DNA of 43,890 nucleotides from Candidatus Omnitrophota bacterium (GCA_015233235.1 JADFYD010000001.1:1-43890), one strand, 5' to 3'. Positions 7,425 to 14,890 are shown, numbered from the stretch's first letter. Numbers and translations: made by a program. Notes: generated by a model not told the origin, from the letters alone.

Positions 7425-7727
7425 AGTGACTATTTCGCGGGCGGAGTGAGACTTATCGGTACAGGACATGCAATCGCAGCAGAAAGTGTTAAGTACGGTA
7501 TTATTTGCCTCGGAACCGCTTCCAACAAATATTATCTCTTCCGGAGTGGCACCGATAATTTTCGCGGTAACAGCCCGGGCATCTTCTATTCTTTTACGTG
7601 CCGCCCGCCCTGGTGCGTGTAAACTTGAAGCGTTCCCATAGACGTCAAAATTATCTATTAAAACTTTTTTGACTTCCTCATGCAGCGGGGTAGTCGCGTT
7701 ATTGTCGAGATATATGTGCTTTTTCAT
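6951..7727 (-). CDS. nifS: cysteine desulfurase NifS/IscS family, N-terminal part, broken at about 7050
   Basis: Residues 1-226 are a good cysteine desulfurase N-terminal and PLP domain: [14 protein letters not shown] at the start, GSGSEANN at 70-77, EHP at 105-107, D182 in HTDAVQA and the PLP lysine K208 in [10 protein letters not shown]. After residue 226 (base 7050) similarity stops and the frame continues for about 32 codons antisense to the membrane protein gene. The persulfide cysteine domain is therefore missing; a matching C-terminal piece starts the window on the plus strand. AGAGGA lies before the ATG at 7727. The gene follows an Rrf2-family regulator by 26 bases, the standard iscR/iscS arrangement. 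Confidence 0.85.
   Translation of the reverse strand: MKKHIYLDNNATTPLHEEVKKVLIDNFDVYGNASSLHAPGRAARKRIEDARAVTAKIIGATPEEIIFVGSGSEANNTVLNTFCCDCMSCTDKSHSAREIVTSKIEHPCIIETAKCLAGKGQKIHYVGVDRYGRLDFADLESKVSERTSLVSVMMANNVSGTLIDVAKVAEIAHSHGAFFHTDAVQAVGKVPIDVKKLGVDFLTFSGHKFYGPKGVGGLYVKRGVPFRIKQNMLMIFVGYPVYIGPVGQFLDKMKSCPQ
7040..7060. other. rearrangement junction (nifS N-part joined tail-to-tail to membrane protein)
   Basis: Codon 226 of the minus-strand desulfurase ends at 7050 and codon 205 of the plus-strand membrane protein begins at 7050. On each strand recognisable protein stops where the other begins. No inverted repeat or insertion sequence is visible at the point. The exact base cannot be fixed because a few bases are compatible with both genes. 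Confidence 0.8.
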
Positions 7728-7753
7728 TTTTCCTCTTTCAGCCGGAAAAACTA

Positions 7754-8149
7754 TCATACCAGCTCCTTTATTCTAATGTTTTTCAATCGATTTGCAACAG
7801 TTTGTTCAAGTCCGTCAATGTGTATTTTCAATTTACAGCTATTCATCCCGGGACAGGCGATTTTTCCCGATGTGTGGTCGCTCAACGAAAAATCACCCTG
7901 AAATATCATGACGACATTGAAAAGGGTTGTCTCCGGAAGAGAAGATGAGCCTTTAAATCCCCCGCCCTTGCCTTTCATCGCGGTTAAAATACCCTCTTTG
8001 TGCAGTTTTTGCAGTATTTTTCGTAAAAAAGGACGCGGTATACTCAAGCTTGAGGCCATATCTTTCACGGAAATGACCTCTCCCCCTTTAGCCGCCATGC
8101 AGCACAAAGCTCGTATAGCATAATCCGTGTCACGCGTTATTAACTTCAT
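7754..8149 (-). CDS. Rrf2 family transcriptional regulator
   Basis: The 131-residue protein is an Rrf2-type winged helix regulator (IscR/NsrR/CymR family), starting [15 protein letters not shown] and carrying the recognition helix region [16 protein letters not shown] and the GKGGGFKG wing. Two cysteines, C99 and C105, are spaced as in cluster-binding members (C-x5-C), but the third cysteine of the IscR set is missing; H110 lies nearby and could substitute. It overlaps tlpA by four bases (ATGA) and precedes the cysteine desulfurase gene, so it probably controls iron-sulfur or redox genes, and perhaps its own operon through the palindrome at 9379-9403. Cluster type is unknown. Confidence 0.9.
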   Translation of the reverse strand: MKLITRDTDYAIRALCCMAAKGGEVISVKDMASSLSIPRPFLRKILQKLHKEGILTAMKGKGGGFKGSSSLPETTLFNVVMIFQGDFSLSDHTSGKIACPGMNSCKLKIHIDGLEQTVANRLKNIRIKELV

Positions 8150-8634
8150 TTTATCCCCAAACGCGCCTGCATTTCGTTTATATCATAGCCGAAATACAGC
8201 ACTTTCCCAGACTGGTCAATAGCAATTACCGATGGTATACCTCTCACGCCATAAAGGTTGCCTACTTCACCGGTCGTGTCCAAAAGTATCGGATATGTCA
8301 TACCGTTCTTCTTGGCGAAGCCGGAGACTTTCTCCCGTGATTCCTGCACATTTACCCCGAAGACGGCGATCTTCCCTTTATGTTTTTCATAGAATTTTTC
8401 TACAGCCGGTATCTCTGCCCTACACGACGGGCACCAGGTAGCCCAGAAAACCAGTACTGTTTGGTTTGATTTAAGTATGTTATATAAATTGACGTCCTCA
8501 CCTGTCGTGTTCTTAAGAGTGAAATCAACCGCGGTATTCTTCATCTCCGCATTGCCTGTCCCAGAGAAACAAACCTGCAGCAAAAATACTCCTATAAATA
8601 CAAACACGGACAAAATCCTGATTACCCCTTTCAT
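8146..8634 (-). CDS. TlpA/ResA-like periplasmic thioredoxin
   Basis: The 162-residue protein has an N-terminal signal or anchor segment (about 5-25) and a TlpA-type thioredoxin domain with FWATWCPSCRAEIP (C68, C71) and a cis-proline in RGIPSVIAID. It should act on the outer face of the inner membrane, reducing disulfides or transferring reductant. The adjacent upstream gene encodes CcdA, the membrane partner that supplies electrons to such proteins. GGAGGGGG lies before the ATG. Substrate proteins, for example apocytochromes, are not encoded nearby, so the exact target is open. Confidence 0.92.
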   Translation of the reverse strand: MKGVIRILSVFVFIGVFLLQVCFSGTGNAEMKNTAVDFTLKNTTGEDVNLYNILKSNQTVLVFWATWCPSCRAEIPAVEKFYEKHKGKIAVFGVNVQESREKVSGFAKKNGMTYPILLDTTGEVGNLYGVRGIPSVIAIDQSGKVLYFGYDINEMQARLGIK

Positions 8635-8662
8635 AACCCCCTCCTCTTTTATGTGACTGCCT

Positions 8663-9364
8663 TTATACGCTCAGAGTTCCGGCCTTGAATATGAAATACG
8701 CTCCAAGCGCAAGCATCAAAAAACCCATTAATTTTTCAATAATACGAACAAACTTGTCCGATTTGGGTAGCGCTTTCATTAACCCGGCAAATGTGCCAAT
8801 AGCCATAAGGACCGTCCCGAGACCGAACGAAAACGTAAATAGGAGTAAAAATCCGAATACTGCATTCTGTTTCGAAGCCGCGAAAGCAAGAAGCGCACCT
8901 ATGACTGCCGTTGTACATGGGGCCGCAATAAGCCCTGAAGCGACGCCCATTACGAAAGCGTTCAAATAAATGCTGTTATGCCTTACCACTTTACCGGCAC
9001 CGACCCTGTTCAAGAAATATGTCGGCAAGGTTATCACGTTGAAAAAAGATAAAGCGAAAAATATTATAAAAGTGCCGACGATCAAATGCGCTATCGGGCT
9101 CGATTGCACCGCCCCGAAAAATTTGCCTGTCAATGCGGCAAAAAGACCTAAAATGGCGAACATCAGCGACATACCGACCACATAAAACAAAGAAACTAAA
9201 AAATTGGTAAATCTGGATTTTTCCTGGGAAGCCCCTATTACACCAACAACTATCGGTACAAGCGGGTAAACACATGGCGTGAATGCAGTAAGTATCCCCG
9301 CGCCATATACTATAAGGAACGTCAGCACATTAATGTTTTCCAACGACAAATGCATATTATTCAT
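8663..9364 (-). CDS. ccdA: CcdA/DsbD-type membrane thiol electron transporter
   Basis: The 233-residue protein is a six-helix CcdA family membrane protein with the two redox cysteines in FTPCVYPL (C31) and AAPCTTAV (C150), which carry reducing power from cytoplasmic thioredoxin across the inner membrane. It lacks the periplasmic domains of full-length DsbD. The start is placed at the ATG at 9364, which has GAGGT six bases upstream; an in-frame TTG six bases earlier is less likely. It is the first gene of the ccdA-tlpA-rrf2-nifS group, 28 bases before tlpA, and the periplasmic thioredoxin is its obvious partner. Confidence 0.93.
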   Translation of the reverse strand: MNNMHLSLENINVLTFLIVYGAGILTAFTPCVYPLVPIVVGVIGASQEKSRFTNFLVSLFYVVGMSLMFAILGLFAALTGKFFGAVQSSPIAHLIVGTFIIFFALSFFNVITLPTYFLNRVGAGKVVRHNSIYLNAFVMGVASGLIAAPCTTAVIGALLAFAASKQNAVFGFLLLFTFSFGLGTVLMAIGTFAGLMKALPKSDKFVRIIEKLMGFLMLALGAYFIFKAGTLSV

Positions 9365-9378
9365 ACTCAAACCTCAGA

Positions 9379-9408
9379 TAATGATACCATAAATGTATCA
9401 TTAGTCAA
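9379..9408 (-). promoter_or_regulatory. palindromic operator candidate with overlapping promoter upstream of ccdA
   Basis: Bases 9379-9403 form an inverted repeat with perfect 9-base arms (TAATGATAC) and a 7-base centre, the size and 11-1-11 symmetry seen in operators of Rrf2-family dimers such as NsrR. On the minus strand TTGACT (9403-9408) and TATCAT (9381-9386) at 16-base spacing could be -35 and -10 boxes lying across it. The predicted start would be only about ten bases before the ccdA ATG, which weakens the promoter call; the palindrome itself is clear. Confidence 0.5.
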
Positions 9409-9502
9409 ATGTTTTCTTCTTTGAAATCGTAAAGTTTACGTGATTTTGGTGTTTGCAAATTCGGCGTGACGTTTTAAGAGATTAGAAGTTAGAGATATGA
9501 CC

Positions 9503-9560
9503 GCATTAGAAATTCGAGATATTCCGACTAATCTAATATCTAATCTCGAATTTCTAATGC
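9503..9560. repeat. 18-base perfect inverted repeat in an AT-rich word-repeat tract
   Basis: Arms at 9503-9520 and 9543-9560 are perfect complements (GCATTAGAAATTCGAGAT) with a 22-base loop. The surrounding 9480-9560 consists of recurring TTAGA/TCTAAT words. It lies between the ccdA promoter region and the terminator of the tRNA gene. No gene is visible here. It could add to bidirectional termination; a T-run is lacking. Confidence 0.7.
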
Positions 9561-9563
9561 TCT

Positions 9564-9618
9564 ACCAAAATAAAAAAGCCTTCAGACATCTTGAGCGTGA
9601 AGGCTTTTTTATTTTGGT
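9564..9618. terminator. strong bidirectional intrinsic terminator
   Basis: A 21-base perfect stem (9564-9584 with 9598-9618) and a 13-base loop contains the core AAAAAAGCC/GGCTTTTTT, giving a U-run on either strand. On the minus strand it begins directly at the ACCA end of the tRNA-Ala 3' copy at 9615-9618, so it looks like the original terminator of the tRNA gene. Confidence 0.9.
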
Positions 9619-9820
9619 GGAGCTAAGGGGAATCGGCGCCTCCGTCCCGCCTTGCATATTTTTGGCTTCACCTACGTTCGCCAAAAATATGGCGGGACTC
9701 CGGTCGGCCACCCGCCGCCTCAGTTGATAGGAACTGCTCCCTAAGGTCGCAGTTCCCTGTATAAGGCTCGGCGGCTCCCTTCGATTCCCCTTCTGATGAT
9801 GCGTGTAAACAGATAGTCAG
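9618..9820 (-). repeat. 203-base structured element between two copies of the tRNA-Ala 3' end
   Basis: The 18 bases at 9618-9635 repeat the 3' end of the tRNA gene (9821-9838; tRNA positions 56-73). The distal copy is followed by an encoded CCA, whereas the tRNA gene itself is not. Between them is a folded unit: an 11-base closing stem (9625-9635 with 9782-9792), a 19-base hairpin with a 4-base bulge (9644-9666 with 9680-9698), a hairpin 9730-9737/9749-9756 and a 6-base stem 9714-9719/9770-9775. No open reading frame or integrase is present. It may be a small element that inserted at the tRNA end, or a decayed CCA-ended structured RNA. This accounts for most of the 584 bases without a protein gene at 9365-9948. 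Confidence 0.65.
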
Positions 9821-9893
9821 TGGAGCTAAGGGGAATCGAACCCCTAACCTCCTGATTGCGAACCAGGCGCTCTGCCAATTGAGCTACAGCCCC
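9821..9893 (-). tRNA. tRNA-Ala(CGC)
   Basis: The minus strand folds into a complete 73-base cloverleaf: 7-base acceptor stem with the alanine identity pair G3:U70, D arm GCTC/GAGC, anticodon stem CCTGG/TCAGG with loop TTCGCAA, variable loop of five, and T arm AGGGG-TTCGATT-CCCCT. The anticodon is CGC, reading GCG alanine codons. The 3' CCA is not encoded next to this gene; the bases after the discriminator A are CTG. Confidence 0.97.
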
Positions 9894-9948
9894 ACGAGAA
9901 AAATATTGTATGTACTGCGGATTTTAGAACAAAATTCCGGAGAAATAC

Positions 9949-10158
9949 TTAAATAGGCTTGGCAAGTTTGACAACAAAATTAGGACCGTCACCTTCCAAT
10001 GTCACATGGCCCTCACGAGCAAGCCACCCAATGCTCATTAAGACATATGACCTGTCTTTACCTAGAGCCGTAATCAGATTCTCCATGGTTTCCTGATTAT
10101 GGTTATTATCAAGGTAGTTCCATATATCCCCGGCGACAAGCCCTATCCTTGTTATCAT
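9949..10158 (-). CDS. small winged-helix protein, DUF2582 type
   Basis: The 69-residue protein resembles the DUF2582 family of stand-alone winged helix domains: MITRIGLVAGDIWNYL at the start, then KDRSYVLMSIGWLAREGHV as the helix-turn-helix core and a short beta wing. The start at 10158 has an excellent GGAGGAC site seven bases upstream; a longer upstream frame lacks one. It stands alone between the tRNA-Ala and the ExbBD group. Function in this family is not established; DNA binding is assumed from the fold only. Confidence 0.82.
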   Translation of the reverse strand: MITRIGLVAGDIWNYLDNNHNQETMENLITALGKDRSYVLMSIGWLAREGHVTLEGDGPNFVVKLAKPI

Positions 10159-10250
10159 TGAATGTCCTCCTTTTGTACAACAAAACTCAAATCGCATTCT
10201 AATACACAATCAATAGAATATCAAACATATTTTAAAATTATTCGCAAACT

Positions 10251-10493
10251 TTATTTTATCTCCCCGGACTTCTTTTCGATGTAACTGGAGCATTTAGGAC
10301 ATTTCGAGATCTCGTCGTTCATGCTGTCAACATATGTATTGCCGCATATGTGGCAATACCAAACATGTTTTTCATCAGAACTAAAGCTCTTGAGCTTTGT
10401 CCCAAGATCATAAAAGATCCACAGGACCAGAAGCGCGATCACGGACAAGAACAGATATATAAATATGAGAACGGAAAGATCGATCCTGATCAC
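10251..10493 (-). CDS. small membrane protein with C-terminal zinc ribbon
   Basis: The 80-residue protein has one membrane helix (about 6-28) and a cytoplasmic rubredoxin- or zinc-ribbon-like tail with C47-H-I-C50 and C65-P-K-C68. It starts with GTG, overlapping the stop of the preceding gene (GTGA), so it is the last member of the ExbB-ExbD cluster. I do not recognise a named family. The two CxxC pairs are 14 residues apart, suiting zinc more than a rubredoxin iron site, because the aromatic core of rubredoxin is missing. Confidence 0.75.
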   Translation of the reverse strand: MIRIDLSVLIFIYLFLSVIALLVLWIFYDLGTKLKSFSSDEKHVWYCHICGNTYVDSMNDEISKCPKCSSYIEKKSGEIK

Positions 10494-10900
10494 GAGCTCA
10501 CCCGTCGGTTTGAAGAGATCGCCTCATCACTGCCCTCAAGCATATAATTCGGCAGCGCTTTCTTTTCTTTAAGCTCCTTAGGCAGCGTCTCTTCGTTATC
10601 TTTAACTTCCGGAATAACCAGGCCAACGCCAGGCCCCCCGGACACGATTGGCGCTTTCACTTTCAACGCGTCAGGATAACTTTCCCTGGGCAGCATCTGA
10701 TAAGCCGATATGGCCGTCGGAAGTGCTCCTTCCATCATAATGCCAAAGGCGTTTTTCTTTAACACAGGCCCCAGGAAATTCATTTTTACCAGTTGCTTCT
10801 GCTCAGGTTTTATTTGCGGCATTGATATCCCGAAAACACTCATGGCAAAAATGTGCAGGCTTAAGGATATGATCAACGCACCAAACAGATCCCGACTCAT
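10490..10900 (-). CDS. membrane-anchored protein in the TonB position of an ExbB-ExbD cluster
   Basis: The 136-residue protein has an N-terminal membrane segment (about 5-25) preceded by a short cytoplasmic end, then a periplasmic region with charged and proline-containing stretches. The topology and the place right after exbD are those of TonB or TolA, but there is no recognisable TonB C-terminal domain or proline-repeat linker, so I do not name it tonB. The ATG at 10900 has GGGGGAG upstream. It could couple the ExbB-ExbD motor to the large TPR protein of the same cluster; this is inference from context. Confidence 0.65.
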   Translation of the reverse strand: MSRDLFGALIISLSLHIFAMSVFGISMPQIKPEQKQLVKMNFLGPVLKKNAFGIMMEGALPTAISAYQMLPRESYPDALKVKAPIVSGGPGVGLVIPEVKDNEETLPKELKEKKALPNYMLEGSDEAISSNRRVSS

Positions 10901-10918
10901 ATTCTCCCCCAAAAAGCT

Positions 10919-11323
10919 CTATTCTTGCGCCGTAGCGACATTGATCTGTTTCACGCCTTCACGGCGGCACATATCCCATATTTCTATGATCTTTCCGAAA
11001 TCAGCTTTTTTATCCGCATTGATCAGGATAGGCTGGCAATCTTTAGTCGCCAACGCGATCCGCGATAAAAGAATATCGCGCTCCGTCCGACGTTCGTTTA
11101 TATAGACATCCCCTTTCTCGTCCACGGATATGATAAAAAGGTTTCTCGATAACACTTCACCCGTAACAGCTTTCGGCAAATTGACGCGTATCCCTGGTTG
11201 AAGAATAAAACTCGAGGTCAACATAAAAAATATCAGGAGCAGAAAAAGGATATTAATAAGAGGCGCTATGTCAAGGTACCCTTTTTTTATTTCCAAAGTG
11301 GTTTTTGTCCTAAACTTCATCAT
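10919..11323 (-). CDS. exbD: ExbD/TolR family biopolymer transport protein
   Basis: The 134-residue protein has the ExbD/TolR layout: short cytoplasmic start, one membrane helix (about 20-42) with the proton-pathway aspartate in LDIAPLINILFLLL, and a periplasmic domain ending in a VKQINVA strand. With ExbB it forms a proton-driven inner-membrane motor. It overlaps the exbB stop by 14 bases, indicating coupled translation. ExbD and TolR cannot be separated with confidence by sequence here; no tolB or pal gene is nearby, so a TonB-like or gliding-type partner is equally possible. Confidence 0.9.
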   Translation of the reverse strand: MMKFRTKTTLEIKKGYLDIAPLINILFLLLIFFMLTSSFILQPGIRVNLPKAVTGEVLSRNLFIISVDEKGDVYINERRTERDILLSRIALATKDCQPILINADKKADFGKIIEIWDMCRREGVKQINVATAQE

Positions 11324-11942
11324 CTTCCCTTTTGGACCCTAAAATATTTATCACATCAGTAGCGCTTTTCTCCATCTCGAGCACGAAACCCTTTACTTTA
11401 CTAACCAGAAAATTATAGGCGACATAAGTCGGGATAGCCACTACCAAACCACCGACCGTGGTAATGAGCGCCTCCCATATACCGCCGGCGAGGTCTCCGG
11501 GATTCACCGGAGAAAGGGCGGTCGCTTTTTGTTCTATCACCTGAAAGGCTTTCATCATACCTGTCACAGTGCCCAAAAGACCCAATAGCGGCGAAATATG
11601 TGCTATTGTCGCCAGAATATCTATGTTCTTTTCGAGCCTCGGGATCTCGTGTATGGCCGCGTCTTCTATCGCTTCCCTTATCTCGGGTTTGGACCGGTCA
11701 TGTTTAAGAATGCCCGCCTTAACGATAGAGGCAATAGGTCCCGGCGTGGCGTTACAAAGGTCGATCGCGTCTATTATTTTATTTCTTTTCAGAACACGCG
11801 AAATCTCATCCATAAAGCTTTTCGTATTGATTTCAGCTCTTCTTAAATGCCATATCCTTTCGAATACGATAGCCACCGCTACAACGGACGCCAGCATGAT
11901 AAGCAGCATTATCGGCCCGCCCTTCACCATAAGTTCCCACAT
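11310..11942 (-). CDS. exbB: ExbB/TolQ/MotA family proton channel protein
   Basis: The 210-residue protein has three predicted membrane helices (about 10-30, 110-135 and 155-180) and the conserved MotA/TolQ/ExbB segment ISPLLGLLGTVTGMMKAF before helix two, with GLVVAIPTYVAYN in helix three. It is the stator-like channel of an energy-transducing complex with ExbD. GGAG lies upstream of the ATG. It comes directly after the TPR protein gene (11 bases) and before exbD, so the TPR protein is probably part of the same system. Confidence 0.93.
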   Translation of the reverse strand: MWELMVKGGPIMLLIMLASVVAVAIVFERIWHLRRAEINTKSFMDEISRVLKRNKIIDAIDLCNATPGPIASIVKAGILKHDRSKPEIREAIEDAAIHEIPRLEKNIDILATIAHISPLLGLLGTVTGMMKAFQVIEQKATALSPVNPGDLAGGIWEALITTVGGLVVAIPTYVAYNFLVSKVKGFVLEMEKSATDVINILGSKREDDEV

Positions 11943-11953
11943 ATTTTGCTCCT

Positions 11954-14488
11954 TTACGCTCTACCTTTCAATAACCGGATCTTTTCTTTCGCGAATTCCG
12001 CTTCATTCCCTTCACCTTCGGAAAGTTTGCGGTACAGGTTTAACGCCTTGTCAAACTGACCTTTTTTTTCCAGAAGTAACGCGCAGCGCTCCTCGGCCTG
12101 CATAAGCCAAGGTTTCCCCCGCGGATACTTGTATTCTACGTTCAAATATTCCTCGATAGCCCTATCGGTATCTCCAAGTTTCTCGTAAGAATCGGCAATG
12201 TCAAACTGGATCTGCGAATTAACCTCTGTATTCTGTTCATTGAGCGACAATTTGAAATACTCTATAGACAGTTCGTACTTGTTCTGGTCCTTTAGCATTA
12301 TCCCGATCCGGTTATTGGCTGTACTTGCAAATTTACTGGAAGGATATTTCCTAAGCAGACCTTTATACTGTTTTACCGCTTCATCAATTTTACCACTTTT
12401 TGTAAAAATGTCACCAATTGTTAAAATGGCCTGCGGCGCCCATTCGCTGTCGGGATAACGCTCAATTATTTCCAGAAATTTCCCGGCGCTGGCCTCATCC
12501 TTAGCAATATCATAATTGATCCACGCTAAAAGATAGCAGGCGTCGGCCACGAAAACACTTTCGGGATAATTCTTCACGATATCCTCAAAATACTCCCTCG
12601 CCCGCACGAAATCACCCTGATTGTAGTAGTACTCGCCAAACCAGGGCTTTATCCCGGGTAAAATAGAAACATCTGAGCAAGATTTTAGGATATCGTTAAA
12701 TATAGCCAGTGCCGAACCGTTATTACCAATTTTATAGTATGCCCACCCAAGATAATATCTGGAAGAAATACGTATCTCATCGCTGGAAGATTCGGTTATG
12801 ATGCTGTTAAATATTTTTATTGACCCGTTAAAATCACCGCTATTGTATAAGGCCTTACCTTTTAAAAGCAGCGCGTTGTAATAAAGAACGCTTCTGGGCT
12901 CCGCGCCGAGTATTTTATCAAACTGGTTCACGGATTCAGCATAATCGTCGGTTTCAGCGTACAACGTGCCCAGCTGATAGGCAGCTTTATCCGACAGATC
13001 CGACTTCGGGAAATTTACCTGTAAAGACCTGAAGGCCAATATTGCCATATCGTATTTTTTCAATTTTTTCAGAATATCACCGACCCTGTATTGGGCATAA
13101 TCTGCAAGACCGCTGTCAGGGAATTCTCTAAGCACACGGTCAAAAACATCCGAAGCGGCAAGAAGTTTGCCCTGCCTTTCAAACGCGACGCCAATATCAC
13201 AAAGAGAGCTGGCGACAAAAACTGGTTCCCTGGAGACGGCCGCAGTTTTTTCAAACTCCGTGATAGCTAGATCGTCTTTTGCCATACTTAAGTAACACTG
13301 TCCCAGAAAATAATGCATCCGGCCAGAATATTTACCGTCAGGAAAGATTTTTATACCGACGGTTAGGGTCTTTATCGCCTCATCGTATTTCCCGTTCCTG
13401 CAATAAAGTTCACCCAAAAGATTATATGCATATTCCGCGCATGGGTTAGACTGAATATCGTCGATGATCTTTTTGTATAACAGCATGGCGCCGGAGACAT
13501 CATTCCGTTTGATGCAAACAGACGCAGCCCCCATGAGAGCGGCGCATTTTGTCGAGGGATCGGTAGCGCACGAAGAGGCGTCGTTAAAATACTTCAAACT
13601 CGAAGCGAAGTCAGATCTTGAAGCGTAGGCATCCGCAAGTTTAACCAATATTTTATCCTTCAAATATCCGATCTTTTCTCCCTGTATGAGTTTTTCAAAA
13701 ACAAAAATTGCTTTTTGTTTTTCCCCTATTTTAAAATAACAATCCCCCAAGAGATAATAAGCCTCAAAAACATTTTCATTGACGGGGTATTTTTCGGTAA
13801 ATGAAATGAGAACGGAAGCAGCTTTGTTAAATTTACCGGTTTTATAGAGTATCTCCCCGGTTTTGTATAGAGCTTTTGCCTCTGGCACGGTATTCGGGTA
13901 GTTTTTTGAAACATCACTCAGTATTTCGACCGCCGTATCGACCTCTCCAAGCGCCTCATAGCACCACGCTTCGGAATAAAGCGAAAATGGAGCGTATTTA
14001 CTCACAGGATAATCGTCGATAACTTTCTGGTACGCAGGAATTGCCTCTTTGTAGTTTTTTTCGCGGTAATACGTTTCCGCCAACCAATACATCGCCGCGT
14101 CAGCGAAGGGGGAAGCGGAAAACTGCTCGAGTATCAGATTGAACTCTTGAGATGCGTCTTGAAATTCGCCTTTTTCAAGATCAATACGCCCCAGGATGAG
14201 ATGAACTTCGGCAAGCGACTCGAACGGAAGGTTCATTTTTAGCATCTCGCTAAGTTTCTTTTCGGCGATGTCAAAAAAACCGTCTTTAATGGCCTTTTTG
14301 GCGAATGCCAGACTCCCCTCTATGTCAGCCGGAATATTCCCAGGAGAAAAGTTTGAGCTCTCATACGTCCCTTTCACTCCACCATCGACACATAAAGCCG
14401 GCGTCGTAGAAAAGAACGAAACAATAATGAAAACACAAAATATATGATAAAAAAAACAACGCATGTGATTTAAGTGGCGAATTTTCAC
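11954..14488 (-). CDS. secreted protein made of many TPR repeats (844 aa)
   Basis: After a signal peptide (hydrophobic core about 15-28) the protein is an almost uninterrupted array of TPR and Sel1/YbgF-like helix-turn-helix repeats, recognisable by recurring YxxAxxxF and YPxS elements about every 34-38 residues to the end. It should form a long superhelical periplasmic scaffold. The GTG at 14488 lies five bases after the upstream PilZ stop; an ATG eight codons later is an alternative. Linkage to exbB-exbD recalls YbgF beside Tol-Pal, and large TPR proteins near ExbB/ExbD in other Gram-negatives. The binding partner is unknown. Confidence 0.85.
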   Translation of the reverse strand: MKIRHLNHMRCFFYHIFCVFIIVSFFSTTPALCVDGGVKGTYESSNFSPGNIPADIEGSLAFAKKAIKDGFFDIAEKKLSEMLKMNLPFESLAEVHLILGRIDLEKGEFQDASQEFNLILEQFSASPFADAAMYWLAETYYREKNYKEAIPAYQKVIDDYPVSKYAPFSLYSEAWCYEALGEVDTAVEILSDVSKNYPNTVPEAKALYKTGEILYKTGKFNKAASVLISFTEKYPVNENVFEAYYLLGDCYFKIGEKQKAIFVFEKLIQGEKIGYLKDKILVKLADAYASRSDFASSLKYFNDASSCATDPSTKCAALMGAASVCIKRNDVSGAMLLYKKIIDDIQSNPCAEYAYNLLGELYCRNGKYDEAIKTLTVGIKIFPDGKYSGRMHYFLGQCYLSMAKDDLAITEFEKTAAVSREPVFVASSLCDIGVAFERQGKLLAASDVFDRVLREFPDSGLADYAQYRVGDILKKLKKYDMAILAFRSLQVNFPKSDLSDKAAYQLGTLYAETDDYAESVNQFDKILGAEPRSVLYYNALLLKGKALYNSGDFNGSIKIFNSIITESSSDEIRISSRYYLGWAYYKIGNNGSALAIFNDILKSCSDVSILPGIKPWFGEYYYNQGDFVRAREYFEDIVKNYPESVFVADACYLLAWINYDIAKDEASAGKFLEIIERYPDSEWAPQAILTIGDIFTKSGKIDEAVKQYKGLLRKYPSSKFASTANNRIGIMLKDQNKYELSIEYFKLSLNEQNTEVNSQIQFDIADSYEKLGDTDRAIEEYLNVEYKYPRGKPWLMQAEERCALLLEKKGQFDKALNLYRKLSEGEGNEAEFAKEKIRLLKGRA

Positions 14489-14493
14489 CAGGA

Positions 14494-14862
14494 TTATTTA
14501 CCGGCGGTATATTTTTCAAGAGCGTGCGCTATCTTGTCACGTGCTTTGGCGTCTAAATCAGAAAAGTTAACTGCGACCAAAAACATATGCGGTACGATGA
14601 CTTTCTCGGCGCGTATCACCTTTCCGAAATATGTCGTATCGCTCGACCCGTCGGCCAGGTCGATCTTGATATCAAGGATCGTCCCGACTTCAACCGGTTT
14701 ATTGTAATAGAAAAGAAGTCCACCGGCGCCGATATCCAGCACCGCTACCATATCCCAGGTAGAGGAAGGTTGCGTATCGGGATGTTTGGGGTTCATACGA
14801 AATTTAACCATTACGGGTTTTTTCACCCTCTGGTATTTACGCCTTTCCTGCCCGTTATACAT
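14494..14862 (-). CDS. PilZ domain protein
   Basis: The 122-residue protein is a stand-alone PilZ domain, the common cyclic-di-GMP receptor fold. The arginine motif is RRKYQR near residue 8. The second motif, normally [D/N]xSxxG, reads DIGAGG, with glycine in place of the serine, so ligand affinity may be altered. It is encoded five bases before the TPR protein and so sits at the head of the ExbBD cluster, hinting that cyclic-di-GMP could regulate that machine. The start ATG follows GGAGGGC. Confidence 0.88.
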   Translation of the reverse strand: MYNGQERRKYQRVKKPVMVKFRMNPKHPDTQPSSTWDMVAVLDIGAGGLLFYYNKPVEVGTILDIKIDLADGSSDTTYFGKVIRAEKVIVPHMFLVAVNFSDLDAKARDKIAHALEKYTAGK

Positions 14863-14890
14863 GTTGCCCTCCTCGTAGGTAAATATAAAA

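Noticed and set aside
9618-9893. A tmRNA (ssrA) gene, because of the tRNA-Ala-like CCA end
   Set aside because: A complete ordinary tRNA-Ala lies inside the span, the distal part is too short for tmRNA, and no tag-peptide frame or tmRNA pseudoknots can be seen.
10490-10900. Naming this gene tonB
   Set aside because: Only the position and the N-terminal membrane helix agree; the TonB C-terminal domain and proline linker are not seen.
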